DNA of 35,074 bases, from the NCBI GenBank assembly GCA_035291605.1, contig DATDRS010000151.1, positions 1 to 35,074 of the forward strand, read 5' to 3'. The stretch comes from DATDRS01 sp035291605. Lineage in GTDB: Bacteria > Chloroflexota > Anaerolineae > Anaerolineales > UBA6663. Shown one piece after another: positions 23,797 through 31,585 of the stretch. Both the position numbers and the translations under genes were made by a program. Below the pieces are notes generated by a model, which was given only the letters and a program-made list of their open reading frames with translations, made no database searches and was not told the origin of the DNA. The first letter of the stretch is position 1; the number at the start of each line of letters is the position of its first letter.

Positions 23797-24855
23797 ATGC
23801 GCCAAACGAAAGCCTGTGTCCTATCCTCCGCATGGTGCATTTTTCTCGCCGCTTGCGCTGCCACGGCCTCACCCAGCCGCACGCCTGCGCCGCTCGACCC
23901 GACCGAGTTCCTCGCCACCCGCGTCCCCCAGATCATGACCGAGAGCGCGGCCACACTGACCCGCGCGCCGACGACAACGGCCTCAAGCCCGCCGCTCCCA
24001 TCGAAGACTCCGACGGGGACGCCCGTCCCGACGAAAACGCCGACGCTCACTCCCACGCCCTACCCGACCATTGTGCTGGCTAATTTCCCGACGCCTCCGG
24101 CCTCCTTCGAGGGAGAAGCGCATTTCCATCTTGGGCGTCCCCTCGGCGAGGGCGGCAACGTGTTTGTCGCGTCGTCCTATCGATACGGGTCAACGGCCAG
24201 ACACCAGTTCGAGACGCATCACGGCGTGGAGTTCCCCAACAGCGCCGGCGCGCCGCTGGTCGCCGTCGCGCCCGGCGTCGTCTACTTCGCCGGCAACGAC
24301 CTGACACAGGCCTTCGGGCCGCAAAAGGATTTCTACGGCAACCTCGTCGTGCTCGAACTGGCGCAATCGTGGAAAGATCACAAGGTCTACGCGCTGTATG
24401 GTCACATGGATCAAGTGCTGGTACAGGTCGGGCAGCCGGTGAACGCGGGCGATTTATTGGGGACCGTCGGCGCGACCGGGGTCGCGCTCGGCCCGCACCT
24501 GCATCTTGAGGTCAGGCTGGATAAGCCGGAAAGTTACTGGGATACCCGCAACCCCGAGCTGTGGCTGAGGCCCCTGGAGAAAACCGGCGCCGTAGCCGTG
24601 CGTGTGACCAACGCTGGAGGCCAGTATCTGCCCGATATGCGCGTCGGGTTCATCTGCGCCGACGGGGCCTACCGTTATCTGGATACCTACTGGGATTTCG
24701 GCGTGAACCCGGACGACGCTTACGGCGAGAACGCGGCCATGACCGACGTGCCGGAGGGGTTCTGCCACTTTGAGACGGTCTTCGAGGGCAAGCCGCTGGA
24801 ACAGACGGCGACAGTGACAGCGGGGGAAGTGACGTTTGTGTGGCTCAAGCCGTAG
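23797..24855 (+). CDS. M23 peptidase-like lipoprotein (copy 2)
   Basis: A 352-aa paralog of the preceding protein, starting 9 nt after it. The signal peptide MRQTKACVLSSAWCIFLAAC has the lipobox cysteine at residue 20. A Thr/Pro-rich linker follows (TPTGTPVPTKTPTLTPTPYP). The M23 domain has THHGVEFPN, YALYGHMDQVLVQVGQPVN and GPHLHLEVRLD. As in copy 1, Glu replaces the usual Asp zinc ligand. The C-terminal beta domain (VRVTNAGGQYLPDMRVGF) is shorter than in copy 1. Both share DPTEFLATRV or DPTAFLATRV just after the lipobox, so the whole gene was duplicated, not only the catalytic domain. Confidence 0.82.
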   Translation: MRQTKACVLSSAWCIFLAACAATASPSRTPAPLDPTEFLATRVPQIMTESAATLTRAPTTTASSPPLPSKTPTGTPVPTKTPTLTPTPYPTIVLANFPTPPASFEGEAHFHLGRPLGEGGNVFVASSYRYGSTARHQFETHHGVEFPNSAGAPLVAVAPGVVYFAGNDLTQAFGPQKDFYGNLVVLELAQSWKDHKVYALYGHMDQVLVQVGQPVNAGDLLGTVGATGVALGPHLHLEVRLDKPESYWDTRNPELWLRPLEKTGAVAVRVTNAGGQYLPDMRVGFICADGAYRYLDTYWDFGVNPDDAYGENAAMTDVPEGFCHFETVFEGKPLEQTATVTAGEVTFVWLKP

Positions 24856-24876
24856 AGTTCTTGCCGCAAAACTCTA
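24853..24876. terminator. inverted repeat between convergent genes
   Basis: TAGAGTT at 24853-24859 and AACTCTA at 24870-24876 form 7-bp arms around the 31-nt convergent gap; the left arm includes the stop codon. Runs of A and T at the arms could support weak termination in both directions. Confidence 0.4.
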
Positions 24877-24886
24877 TGGTCACGTT

Positions 24887-25732
24887 TCACCTGGCCGCTT
24901 CGCCAAACCACTTCACTTTCAACCCCGTCAAAGCGCCGTCGGCTTCCATGTCCGCCAGCGTGTTTTCCAAAGCCCGATGCAACATCGGACTTTGGCTGCT
25001 CACCGCGATCACATAAGGCTCAGACTCCAGCGGAGGCCCGGCCAGGATCAACGCCGGGTGAGCACGCAGAAAGTCATAGGCTGAGATGGCATCCACCAGC
25101 GCGGCGTCGGCATCTTTGGCCTCCACCGCCTGCAAGGCCTCCGCCGCAGTGGGTCTCGGAAGGACGGTGACGCCCGGCGCGCGTCTGGCCCACCGGCGGG
25201 CCAGCGCCTCGCCGCCCGCGCCGTATTCCACCGACAGCGTCTTCCCCGAGGCCCACTGCGCCGGATCATCTGTCAACCGCGCGTCCCCCTCGCGGCGGAT
25301 CACCGCCGCCGTTCCGCTGATGAAATAGGGACGGGTATAAGATACTTCTCTCAGGCGCGCGGGCTGCGGCACGAACGCCGAAATCACCACATCATCGCGG
25401 CCAGACACCAGCGTCGAAAGCAAGGCATCGTAAGCGATATTTTCGAACTCGGCCCTCACCCCCAGCCGCCGGCCGATCTCTTCGGCCAGGTCAATGTCGA
25501 AGCCGAACAATGCACCGTTTTCGTCCACCGCTGCGAAAGGCGGGTAACTTGCGTCGGTGGCGACAGTCAGCACGCCGCGCTCGAAGATGCGCTCCCAAGC
25601 TTTGTCGCCGTCCTCGCGCGAAAATCTCAAGGCCCCAATCCCAATTCCCAGCAGGGTTACAACCAGCGCCGCGATGATTCCCCGTTTGGATTTTTGCCAT
25701 TGGGATTTGGGGTTTTTCACCGGGTCGCCCAT
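24887..25732 (-). CDS. membrane-anchored periplasmic-binding (PBP2) protein
   Basis: A 281-aa amino-acid-type solute-binding protein (family 3). A basic N-terminus (KNPKSQWQKSKRG) is followed by one membrane helix (IIAALVVTLLGIGIGALRF) and the binding domain: GVLTVATDASYPPFAAVDENG, GFDIDLAEEIGRRLG, LLSTLVSGRDDVVISAF and the hinge strand KTLSVEYGAGGEALARRW. No lipobox cysteine is seen, so it is probably anchored by the uncleaved helix. No amino-acid permease or ATPase of the matching type is nearby. It overlaps the upstream glycosidase-like gene by 16 nt and is the last gene of the minus-strand operon. Parts of its N-terminal coding sequence have a 7-nt period. Confidence 0.82.
   Translation of the reverse strand: MGDPVKNPKSQWQKSKRGIIAALVVTLLGIGIGALRFSREDGDKAWERIFERGVLTVATDASYPPFAAVDENGALFGFDIDLAEEIGRRLGVRAEFENIAYDALLSTLVSGRDDVVISAFVPQPARLREVSYTRPYFISGTAAVIRREGDARLTDDPAQWASGKTLSVEYGAGGEALARRWARRAPGVTVLPRPTAAEALQAVEAKDADAALVDAISAYDFLRAHPALILAGPPLESEPYVIAVSSQSPMLHRALENTLADMEADGALTGLKVKWFGEAAR
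25686..25717. repeat. heptamer-like sequence at the start of the PBP2 gene
   Basis: On the minus strand, units such as ACCCCAA, ATCCCAA, TGGCAAA and AATCCAA follow one another at 7-nt spacing and encode the basic N-terminus. Looser units (TTGGGAT, TGGGGCC) recur around 25630-25650 inside the membrane-helix codons. Confidence 0.55.
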
Positions 25733-26829
25733 GCTTTCACCGCCTCATAAATCGGCTTCAGTTGAAACTCCGGCGTAACGAAGGTGAAGTAATCGCCGTA
25801 GCTGTACTGCGGCGCCGGATAACGGAAGGCCCACATGCAGACAGACTGCACCCAGGGCCAGTGCTGTTCGGCCCAGGCATACCCGGCAATCGTGTAATCA
25901 ATCCGCGCGCCGGGCGAGACGGCGCGTGTCCAGCGGGGCGAGTCGTTCCAGCCAGACTCAGTCAGCATGATGGGTTTAGCTGCGTCGCCGTGCGCGGCCA
26001 TGATCTCGCGCAGCAACTCCACGCGGCGGAAGTTCAAAGCATCGGGCGCGGGCGGCTCGTCGGGCGGGAAGCTTAGTCCGTAAGCGTGCACTGCCAGAAC
26101 GTCAAAATACTTCCCGGCCCCGGCGAGGTACATGCGCTCCAGGTAGAGCCGGTCGTCGAGCGCGAGCTCGCTCGTCTCCGGTTCGAGGGTCGGGGCCAGC
26201 GCCCCGGCGAGGACCAGGATCGCCGGGTCGGCCTCCTTCGCGCGCGTGTAACCGATCCGGATGAGCTCGGTATAGGCTTCGGGGTCAACCGGCCGGAACC
26301 CCCATTCTGCCGTCACGTTTGGCTCGTTCCAGAGGATGATGTGCCGCACGCGCCCCTTGAAGTGGGCGACGAAGGCGAACACGTAATCGCCGAAGTCCGC
26401 GAAGCGTTCGGGCGGGAGATAAGTATCCACAGGCGGCGCGCCGTCCGGCTGCCGGTGCGCCCATTCGGGGACAAAGCCGCCCAGCCGCGCGACGACGGTG
26501 AGGCCCTGGTTGCGCGCGAAGTCCACGACCTGATCGGCGTGCGACCAGTCGAACGCGCCCTTCTCCGGCTCGCTGTACGCCCACGGGAAATACTCGACGA
26601 TGGTGGGCGCGCCCATCTCGCGCACCAGTTCGAGCGTACGGAGGATTTTCCAGGGTTCGACCTCGTCGGTGAGGCGGGTGTGCACGCAGGTGACCGGGTG
26701 ATGGGTCTGGACAGTCTGCGGCGGGCCGAGGAAGAGGAGCGGCCGCGGGGCGTGGGGCCAGGCGAAGAGGACAAACGTGAGCAAAAGGCGGAGAAACCAG
26801 CGAGGGGGCAAGGAGTCATTGGCAGGCAT
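25717..26829 (-). CDS. TIM-barrel glycoside hydrolase-like protein
   Basis: A 370-aa protein of the GH-A clan type (GH39/GH5-like). An N-terminal hydrophobic segment (FLRLLLTFVLFAWP) may be a signal peptide or anchor. The barrel begins WKILRTLELVREMGAPTIVEYFPW. The likely acid/base is E169 in ILWNEPNVTAEW and the likely nucleophile E291 in IMLTESGWND; the strand FDVLAVHAYGLS lies between them as expected. GGGGGA precedes its ATG, which directly abuts the stop codon of the ABC ATPase gene. Its place at the end of an export operon is odd; a role in cell-surface carbohydrate handling is possible. It is only distantly similar to the protein at 1440-2684. Confidence 0.8.
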   Translation of the reverse strand: MPANDSLPPRWFLRLLLTFVLFAWPHAPRPLLFLGPPQTVQTHHPVTCVHTRLTDEVEPWKILRTLELVREMGAPTIVEYFPWAYSEPEKGAFDWSHADQVVDFARNQGLTVVARLGGFVPEWAHRQPDGAPPVDTYLPPERFADFGDYVFAFVAHFKGRVRHIILWNEPNVTAEWGFRPVDPEAYTELIRIGYTRAKEADPAILVLAGALAPTLEPETSELALDDRLYLERMYLAGAGKYFDVLAVHAYGLSFPPDEPPAPDALNFRRVELLREIMAAHGDAAKPIMLTESGWNDSPRWTRAVSPGARIDYTIAGYAWAEQHWPWVQSVCMWAFRYPAPQYSYGDYFTFVTPEFQLKPIYEAVKAWATR

Positions 26830-27765
26830 CTATCCCCCACTCCGCCGGACGGCCAGCTCCGTGAAGACATCCTCCAGCGTGACTTCGGCCGCCTCGACGT
26901 GTGTCTCCGAGAAGCCTGCCGAAGCGAGCGCGGCGCGCAACGTGTCAAGGGTTTGCGCGCCTGGCGCCGTGATCGCGTGCAAGTGGTCGCCCAGCAGCCC
27001 GGCGTGCTCGACCCCCGGCAGCGCAGTGAGCGCGTCGAGCACGGGAATGAGGGGCTGAGCCACGATATCCCACGCCTGGCCGGCAATCACCGTCTGCTTG
27101 AGCGCGCTGGGCGAGTCCAGCGCGAGCAGCCGCCCCTGATTCATGATCCCGAGGCGGCCGCAGTGCTCGGCCTCGTCCATGTAGTGCGTGCTGACGAAGA
27201 TCGTCGCGCCAGCCTCGGCCAGCGTGTACATGATGTCCCAGAAGGCGCGGCGGGCCTCTGGGTCCACGCCCGAGGTCGGCTCGTCGAGAAACAGGAGCTG
27301 GGGCTTGTGCATCAGCGCGATCCCCAGGGCCAGCCGCTGCCGCCAGCCGCCCGCCAACGCCCCGGCGAGCTCGCGCTCGCGCCCGGGGAGGCCGATCAAC
27401 TCCATCACTTCTTTGACGCGCGGGCGATATTCTTCGGGGCGCATGCCATACACCCCGGCGTAGAAAACCAGGTTCTCGCGCACGGTCAGGTCTTCGTAGA
27501 GCGCGAACTTCTGGCTCATGTAGCCGACCAAGGGGCGGATGCGCTCGGCCTCCCGCACCACGTCAAACCCCAGCACGCTGGCCGACCCGCCGCTGGGCCG
27601 CAGCAGCCCCAGCAGCATCCGCATCGTCGTCGTCTTGCCGCTCCCATTCGGGCCGAGGTAGCCCACGACCTCGCCGCGCTGGACGGCAAAACTGATGTGA
27701 TCTACGGCGGTGAAGCCGCCGAATCTTTTGACCAGGTTGTGAACGTCAATAACCGTCTCAGACAT
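26830..27765 (-). CDS. ABC exporter ATPase (YbhF half, second in order)
   Basis: A 311-aa ABC-2 type ATPase. Walker A is GPNGSGKTTT, the Q-loop region is VGYMSQKFALYEDLTV, the signature is LAGGWRQRLALG, Walker B is LLFLDEPTSGVDP, and the H-loop is FVSTHYMDEAEHC. The GGW form of the signature is normal for this exporter subfamily. The C-terminal extension (VTLEDVFTELA) is typical of DrrA/YbhF-like ATPases. I chose the ATG at 27765, because the upstream extension runs through a heptamer array. It is the second of two ATPase genes that together correspond to the single double-domain YbhF of E. coli. Confidence 0.88.
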   Translation of the reverse strand: MSETVIDVHNLVKRFGGFTAVDHISFAVQRGEVVGYLGPNGSGKTTTMRMLLGLLRPSGGSASVLGFDVVREAERIRPLVGYMSQKFALYEDLTVRENLVFYAGVYGMRPEEYRPRVKEVMELIGLPGRERELAGALAGGWRQRLALGIALMHKPQLLFLDEPTSGVDPEARRAFWDIMYTLAEAGATIFVSTHYMDEAEHCGRLGIMNQGRLLALDSPSALKQTVIAGQAWDIVAQPLIPVLDALTALPGVEHAGLLGDHLHAITAPGAQTLDTLRAALASAGFSETHVEAAEVTLEDVFTELAVRRSGG

Positions 27766-27767
27766 TT

Positions 27768-27865
27768 GTAATTTGGGATTGATGAGGGTTGATGGTTGAC
27801 TGGTCCATCGGCAACACCTGCACTTGCAGCGCAGGTGCAAGCGTCAGAAATCACCCGTCGGCAAT
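27768..27865. repeat. heptamer array between the two ATPase genes
   Basis: The 102-nt gap has 7-nt-spaced units (forward strand GTTGATG, GTTGACT and others). It includes GTTGACTGGTCCATCGGCAA at 27795-27814, which matches 28811-28830 in 18 of 20 bases. A CACCTGC/GCAGGTG inverted repeat (27815-27821 with 27831-27837) can form a small hairpin. Confidence 0.6.
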
Positions 27866-27867
27866 TC

Positions 27868-28788
27868 CTATTGCGCTGCCAGGAGTGAGATGAACACATC
27901 CTCCAGCGAGGGCGGAATCGGGCGCAGGCGATCCGCCGCCACGCCCGCCGCAGCAAGCGCCGCCGGCAAGCGGGCTAATGGCCCCTCAATCCTCGTGACC
28001 CGGAGGTGGAAACGGTCGCCAAAAGTTAGCACGTCCTCAACTTCAGGATCAGCCTGCGCGACGGCCTTCGCGATGTCTTTGGGATGCGCAGCCAGTTCGA
28101 GTACACGGCCCGCCAGGGATGCCGTCAGTTCGCGCGGGGAGCCCTGGACCAGCAAGCGCCCCGCATACATGAAGCCGAGCCGGTTGCACCGCGCAGCCTC
28201 GTCCATGTACGGCGTGCTGACGACGACGGCAGCTCCCTCGCCAAGGAGGCGGATGATGAGCTGCCAGAAATCCTGCCGCGTCACCGGGTCAACGCCCCCG
28301 GTCGGCTCGTCGAGCAGGAGCACTTTGGGCTGGTGCACCAGCGCGCACGCCAACCCGAGTTTCTGCTTCATACCGCCAGAGAGTTGGTCCGCCCGGCGGG
28401 ATTCAAAGCCGCCGAGGCCGACGAACTTAAGCAATTCCTCCGCGCGCCGCTCGAGGGCGGCCCCGCTCACCCCTCGCACTTGTCCGAAGAAGCGCAGGTT
28501 CTCCATCACCGTGAGATCGCCATACATGCTGAAACGCTGGGCCAAATACCCCAACCCGGCGCGGGCCTGCTCGGTCTGGCGCGCCACGTCGTGGCCCCCC
28601 ACCTGCGCCGAACCGGAGTCGGCGTGGAGCGCGCCGACCAGCAGCCGCAGGGTGGTCGTCTTCCCGGCCCCGTCCGGCCCCACCAGCCCGTAGGCCTCGC
28701 CCGCCTGCACGCTCAGGCTCAAGCCGTTGACGGCGTGGGTGTGGCCGAAGGATTTGTGGAGGTCGTGAGCTTCAATCAATGTCGTCAT
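27868..28788 (-). CDS. ABC exporter ATPase (YbhF half, first in order)
   Basis: A 306-aa ABC ATPase. Walker A is GPDGAGKTTT, the Q-loop region GYLAQRFSMYGDLTV, the signature LSGGMKQKLGLA, Walker B LLLDEPTGGVDP, followed by VVVSTPYMDEAARC, in which the usual H-loop histidine is replaced by proline (STPYMDEA). That substitution is also seen in the N-terminal ATPase domain of YbhF-like proteins, where hydrolysis may rely on the partner. The C-terminal PPSLEDVFISLLA matches the family. I chose the ATG at 28788; the longer frame enters a repeat array. It should pair with the next ATPase as a heterodimer and power the permease at 30452-31585. Confidence 0.87.
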   Translation of the reverse strand: MTTLIEAHDLHKSFGHTHAVNGLSLSVQAGEAYGLVGPDGAGKTTTLRLLVGALHADSGSAQVGGHDVARQTEQARAGLGYLAQRFSMYGDLTVMENLRFFGQVRGVSGAALERRAEELLKFVGLGGFESRRADQLSGGMKQKLGLACALVHQPKVLLLDEPTGGVDPVTRQDFWQLIIRLLGEGAAVVVSTPYMDEAARCNRLGFMYAGRLLVQGSPRELTASLAGRVLELAAHPKDIAKAVAQADPEVEDVLTFGDRFHLRVTRIEGPLARLPAALAAAGVAADRLRPIPPSLEDVFISLLAAQ

Positions 28789-28865
28789 TGCTGATTTGTG
28801 ATGGATGTTGGCTGACTGGTCCATCAGCAATCATCCATCAACATTCATCCATCTCCAAATTTCAC
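28787..28865. repeat. heptamer array from HlyD stop to ATPase start
   Basis: About ten units in one phase (forward strand TGATTTG, TGATGGA, TGTTGGC; later TCCATCA, ACATTCA, TCCATCT). The stop codon of the HlyD gene and its last codons lie inside the array. ATTGCTGAT at 28787-28795 and ATCAGCAAT at 28823-28831 are exact inverted repeats, and the first overlaps the ATPase start codon. Confidence 0.75.
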
Positions 28866-30356
28866 ATCCGCCGGCATGCCTGGCTTGAGCCTGCCTCCCG
28901 GGTTGTCAATCGAAAGCTTGACCGCGAACACCGTGGTCTTGCGCCCCTCGGCGGTTTGGACGTTGCGGGGGGTGAACTCGGCCTGGTCGGCGATGTGCGT
29001 CACGGTGGCCGTAAACGTTTCATTGGAGAACGAGTCGACCGATACCCTCGCCGCCCGCCCAAGCGCGATGTCGCCGTAGCGATCCTCGGGCACGTAGACG
29101 GTAATGGTTAGATCGCTCAACTGGCCGAGGACGAGCAGGACCGCGCCGGGGCTGGCGACCTCGCCGGGTTCAATGGCGCGCGACAGGACGACTCCATCTA
29201 CAGGCGCAGTCAACGTCAGCTTTTTAATCTGCACCTCCAGCAAATCCATGGCCGCTTGCGCCGCATCCATTTGGGACCTGGCGGCATTGAGTTGTTCGGG
29301 AGAGAGGGCCGCTTGAGCCGCCTTAAGCGCGGCCTGCGCACTGGTCAAACGCGCCTCAGCCAGTGCCAGTTGGTCAGGGTCAGGACCGGCGGCGAGCTTG
29401 GCCGCGCGGGTCTGCGCATCTTTCAGGGCAGCTTCGGCCAGAGCCACGTTGGCCTGGGCCAGCGCCAGCTTGTCGGCGTCCGGGCCTTTCAGCGCATCAT
29501 TCAGGTTGGTGACAGCCTCATCATAGGCTTCCTGCGCTTTCGCCACCGTATCCTGCTTGTTCACCTGATTGGTGTCAATGCGCAGTTGCAGCGCCAACTG
29601 GTCGTTCAATTTGGACTGGTAAGCGTCCCAGGCCTGATCCATCGCATCCTTCAGGTCCTGAGCGCCGTTGCTGGCGTCGTATTTGGCCTTGGCCTCTTCC
29701 CACCTGCGCTGATACCAGTTCGTGACGAAGACGGCGTTGTTATACGCCGAGACGTTGGGGTCTACGTTGGCCAACTGCAAATTCGCCTGCGCGTTGTCGA
29801 GCGCCAGTTTGGTATCAGACACGGCGTCGTACAGGCTCTCGCCGGCGGGATTCCGGGCGTAGCCGAGGTTTTTTTCCGCTTTGGTAAGCGCGTTTTGCGC
29901 CTGGGCGACGGCCTGTTGGGCCTGAGCCGCCGCCAGGGCCGCCGAGTCTTGGAGCGACTGGAGGGCCTGCTGGGCGGCGAGCACCCCCAGTTTCGCCTGC
30001 GCTTCGGCCGCTTTCAGTTGCTCGGCTGCAGCGCCGTCTTTCAGCGACTCATAATTGGCGGTGGCAGACGCCAGGGCCGCCGCGGCCTGCGCACGCTGAG
30101 CTTCAAGCAGGGTCGCATCCAACTGGACCAGAACGTCGCCCGCTTTCACCGTATCCCCTTCGTCCACGTTCACGGCTGCGACTCGCCCGCCCAGCTCGGG
30201 GTTCACGCTCACCTGCACGGTCTCGATGGTGCCCGAGGCAGAGATGACGTCGTTGGTGGCAGAGGTGCGCCCCCCGCCAAAAAAGTACCAATAGCCGAAG
30301 CCGGCGAGAGCCAGGATCAGGACAACAGGCAAGACACGCCGCGGGTTGGGATGCAT
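28845..30356 (-). CDS. HlyD/YbhG-type membrane fusion protein
   Basis: A 503-aa periplasmic adaptor. One membrane helix (VLPVVLILALAGFGYWYFF) is followed by the first biotinyl-lipoyl half (GTIETVQVSVNPELGGRVAAVNV), then a very long Ala/Gln/Leu-rich coiled coil (residues about 85-360). That region contains a repeat starting GPDADKLALAQA and GPDPDQLALAEA. The second lipoyl half (LTAPVDGVVLSRAIEPGEV) and the beta-barrel (LTITVYVPEDRYGDIALG) follow. The start is the ATG at 30356, with a strong GGAGGT 4 nt upstream; a TTG at 30368 is rejected. It links the ABC exporter to an outer channel or envelope layer. The C-terminus (KFGDG) runs straight into a heptamer array. Confidence 0.9.
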   Translation of the reverse strand: MHPNPRRVLPVVLILALAGFGYWYFFGGGRTSATNDVISASGTIETVQVSVNPELGGRVAAVNVDEGDTVKAGDVLVQLDATLLEAQRAQAAAALASATANYESLKDGAAAEQLKAAEAQAKLGVLAAQQALQSLQDSAALAAAQAQQAVAQAQNALTKAEKNLGYARNPAGESLYDAVSDTKLALDNAQANLQLANVDPNVSAYNNAVFVTNWYQRRWEEAKAKYDASNGAQDLKDAMDQAWDAYQSKLNDQLALQLRIDTNQVNKQDTVAKAQEAYDEAVTNLNDALKGPDADKLALAQANVALAEAALKDAQTRAAKLAAGPDPDQLALAEARLTSAQAALKAAQAALSPEQLNAARSQMDAAQAAMDLLEVQIKKLTLTAPVDGVVLSRAIEPGEVASPGAVLLVLGQLSDLTITVYVPEDRYGDIALGRAARVSVDSFSNETFTATVTHIADQAEFTPRNVQTAEGRKTTVFAVKLSIDNPGGRLKPGMPADVKFGDG

Positions 30357-30375
30357 AATGACCTCCAAGTCTATA

Positions 30376-30451
30376 TGTTAGAAGTTGGATGTTGGAAACA
30401 GGAAGTCAGAGGACGGAGGTGCTTATCCGATATCCAACTTCCAATCTCTAA
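30376..30451. repeat. paired heptamer arrays between HlyD and permease
   Basis: Six units from TGTTAGA, AGTTGGA and TGTTGGA (30376-30396) onward, and three inverted-type units TATCCAA, CTTCCAA and TCTCTAA at 30431-30451. GAAGTTGGAT at 30381-30390 is exactly inverted at 30432-30441, so the 95-nt gap can fold into a hairpin with 10-bp arms. Confidence 0.75.
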
Positions 30452-31585
30452 TTAGTCCAGCCGCTTTCTAAATCTCAACGCCGCGCCGCCCATAATCACG
30501 ACGCCGAAGATCACCAGAGCCAGCACTTCGTATTTGATCGCATTAAACCCCACGCCTTTGAGCAGCAGGGACCGGATGATAACGAGATAGTAGCGCAGCG
30601 GTATCAAGTAGGAAATCCAGCGCAGCACCACCGGCATAGCTTCGAGCGGGAAGAAGAAGCCGGAGAGAAAGATGCCCGGCAGGAGCGTGACCCAAACCGT
30701 CAGCATGGCTTCCTGTTGGGTATTGGCGATGGTGGAGGCAAACAAGCCTATGCCCAGGCCGGTCACGAGAAACAGAGTCGAGACCGCCATGATCAAAACG
30801 AGATCGCCGCGCACCGGGACGTGGAACCACCATGCGCCGATCACCAGCACCTCCACGGTGTTCATCAAAGCCAGCGTCACGTACGGCAGGAGCTTGCCCA
30901 CCACAAGCTCCCACGCGCGGATGGGCGTGACGATCAACTGCTCAATAGTGCCTCGCTCACGTTCGCGGACGATGGCGGTGGCGGTCAGTATCGAGGTGAG
31001 GGCGTACAAGATCATGCCGATGACCCCCGGCACCATGAAGTAGGCCGTCACCAGATCCGGGTTGTACCAGACCTGCGTCCGCACGTCGACGGGCAGTTGC
31101 AGCGAAACGGACGTCCCCCGGCTCGCCAGCCGCTCGGCCATAATCTCTGTGGCGTGGGCCTGCCCGATGAACCGGGCCGCCGACAGCGCCGTCGAAGCGA
31201 TGGTCGGATCACTACCGTCCAATACAAACGCCACCTGCGCCGCGTCTGTACCGGTCAACTTGTCGGTATAATCGGGCGGGATGATCAGCCCGACGCGCGC
31301 CTGCCCGCCGTCAATCAGTGTGCGCAACTCCGCCTCGGAGTCGACATCATAGGCAATCCGAAAATAGTCGGCGGCGCGATATGCGTCGAGCAAAGCGCGG
31401 GCCGCCGGGCCTCGATCCTGGTCGAACACCGCCATGGGCACGTTTCGCACGTCGGTCGCCGCCGCATAACCCAGCAAGAATAGTTGCATCACCGGGATCA
31501 TGAGCGCCAGGAGCAATGTGCGCGGGTCCCGGCTGATCTGGATGAATTCTTTGCGGATGAGAGAAAACAGGCGCGTGTTGAACAT
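30452..31585 (-). CDS. ABC-2 type export permease (YbhS/YbhR-like)
   Basis: A 377-aa permease. The N-terminal start LIRKEFIQISRDPRTLLLALMIPVMQLFLLGYAA and the large extracytoplasmic domain (VPMAVFDQDRGPAARAL to VWYNPDLVTAYFMVPG) are hallmarks of the YhiH/YbhR group. Five more helices follow, with the coupling-helix-like RERERGTIEQLIVTPI and a C-terminal GFFFPLEAMPVVLRWISYLIPLRYYL. Only one permease gene is present, whereas E. coli has ybhS and ybhR, so a homodimer is expected. Its ATG shares one base with the TGA of the TetR gene, so regulator and permease are translationally coupled. Confidence 0.9.
   Translation of the reverse strand: MFNTRLFSLIRKEFIQISRDPRTLLLALMIPVMQLFLLGYAAATDVRNVPMAVFDQDRGPAARALLDAYRAADYFRIAYDVDSEAELRTLIDGGQARVGLIIPPDYTDKLTGTDAAQVAFVLDGSDPTIASTALSAARFIGQAHATEIMAERLASRGTSVSLQLPVDVRTQVWYNPDLVTAYFMVPGVIGMILYALTSILTATAIVRERERGTIEQLIVTPIRAWELVVGKLLPYVTLALMNTVEVLVIGAWWFHVPVRGDLVLIMAVSTLFLVTGLGIGLFASTIANTQQEAMLTVWVTLLPGIFLSGFFFPLEAMPVVLRWISYLIPLRYYLVIIRSLLLKGVGFNAIKYEVLALVIFGVVIMGGAALRFRKRLD

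Noticed and set aside
26086..27771. 561-aa open frame on the plus strand
   Set aside because: It runs antisense to the glycosidase-like and ABC ATPase genes, both of which have clear motifs; composition is typical of a shadow frame.
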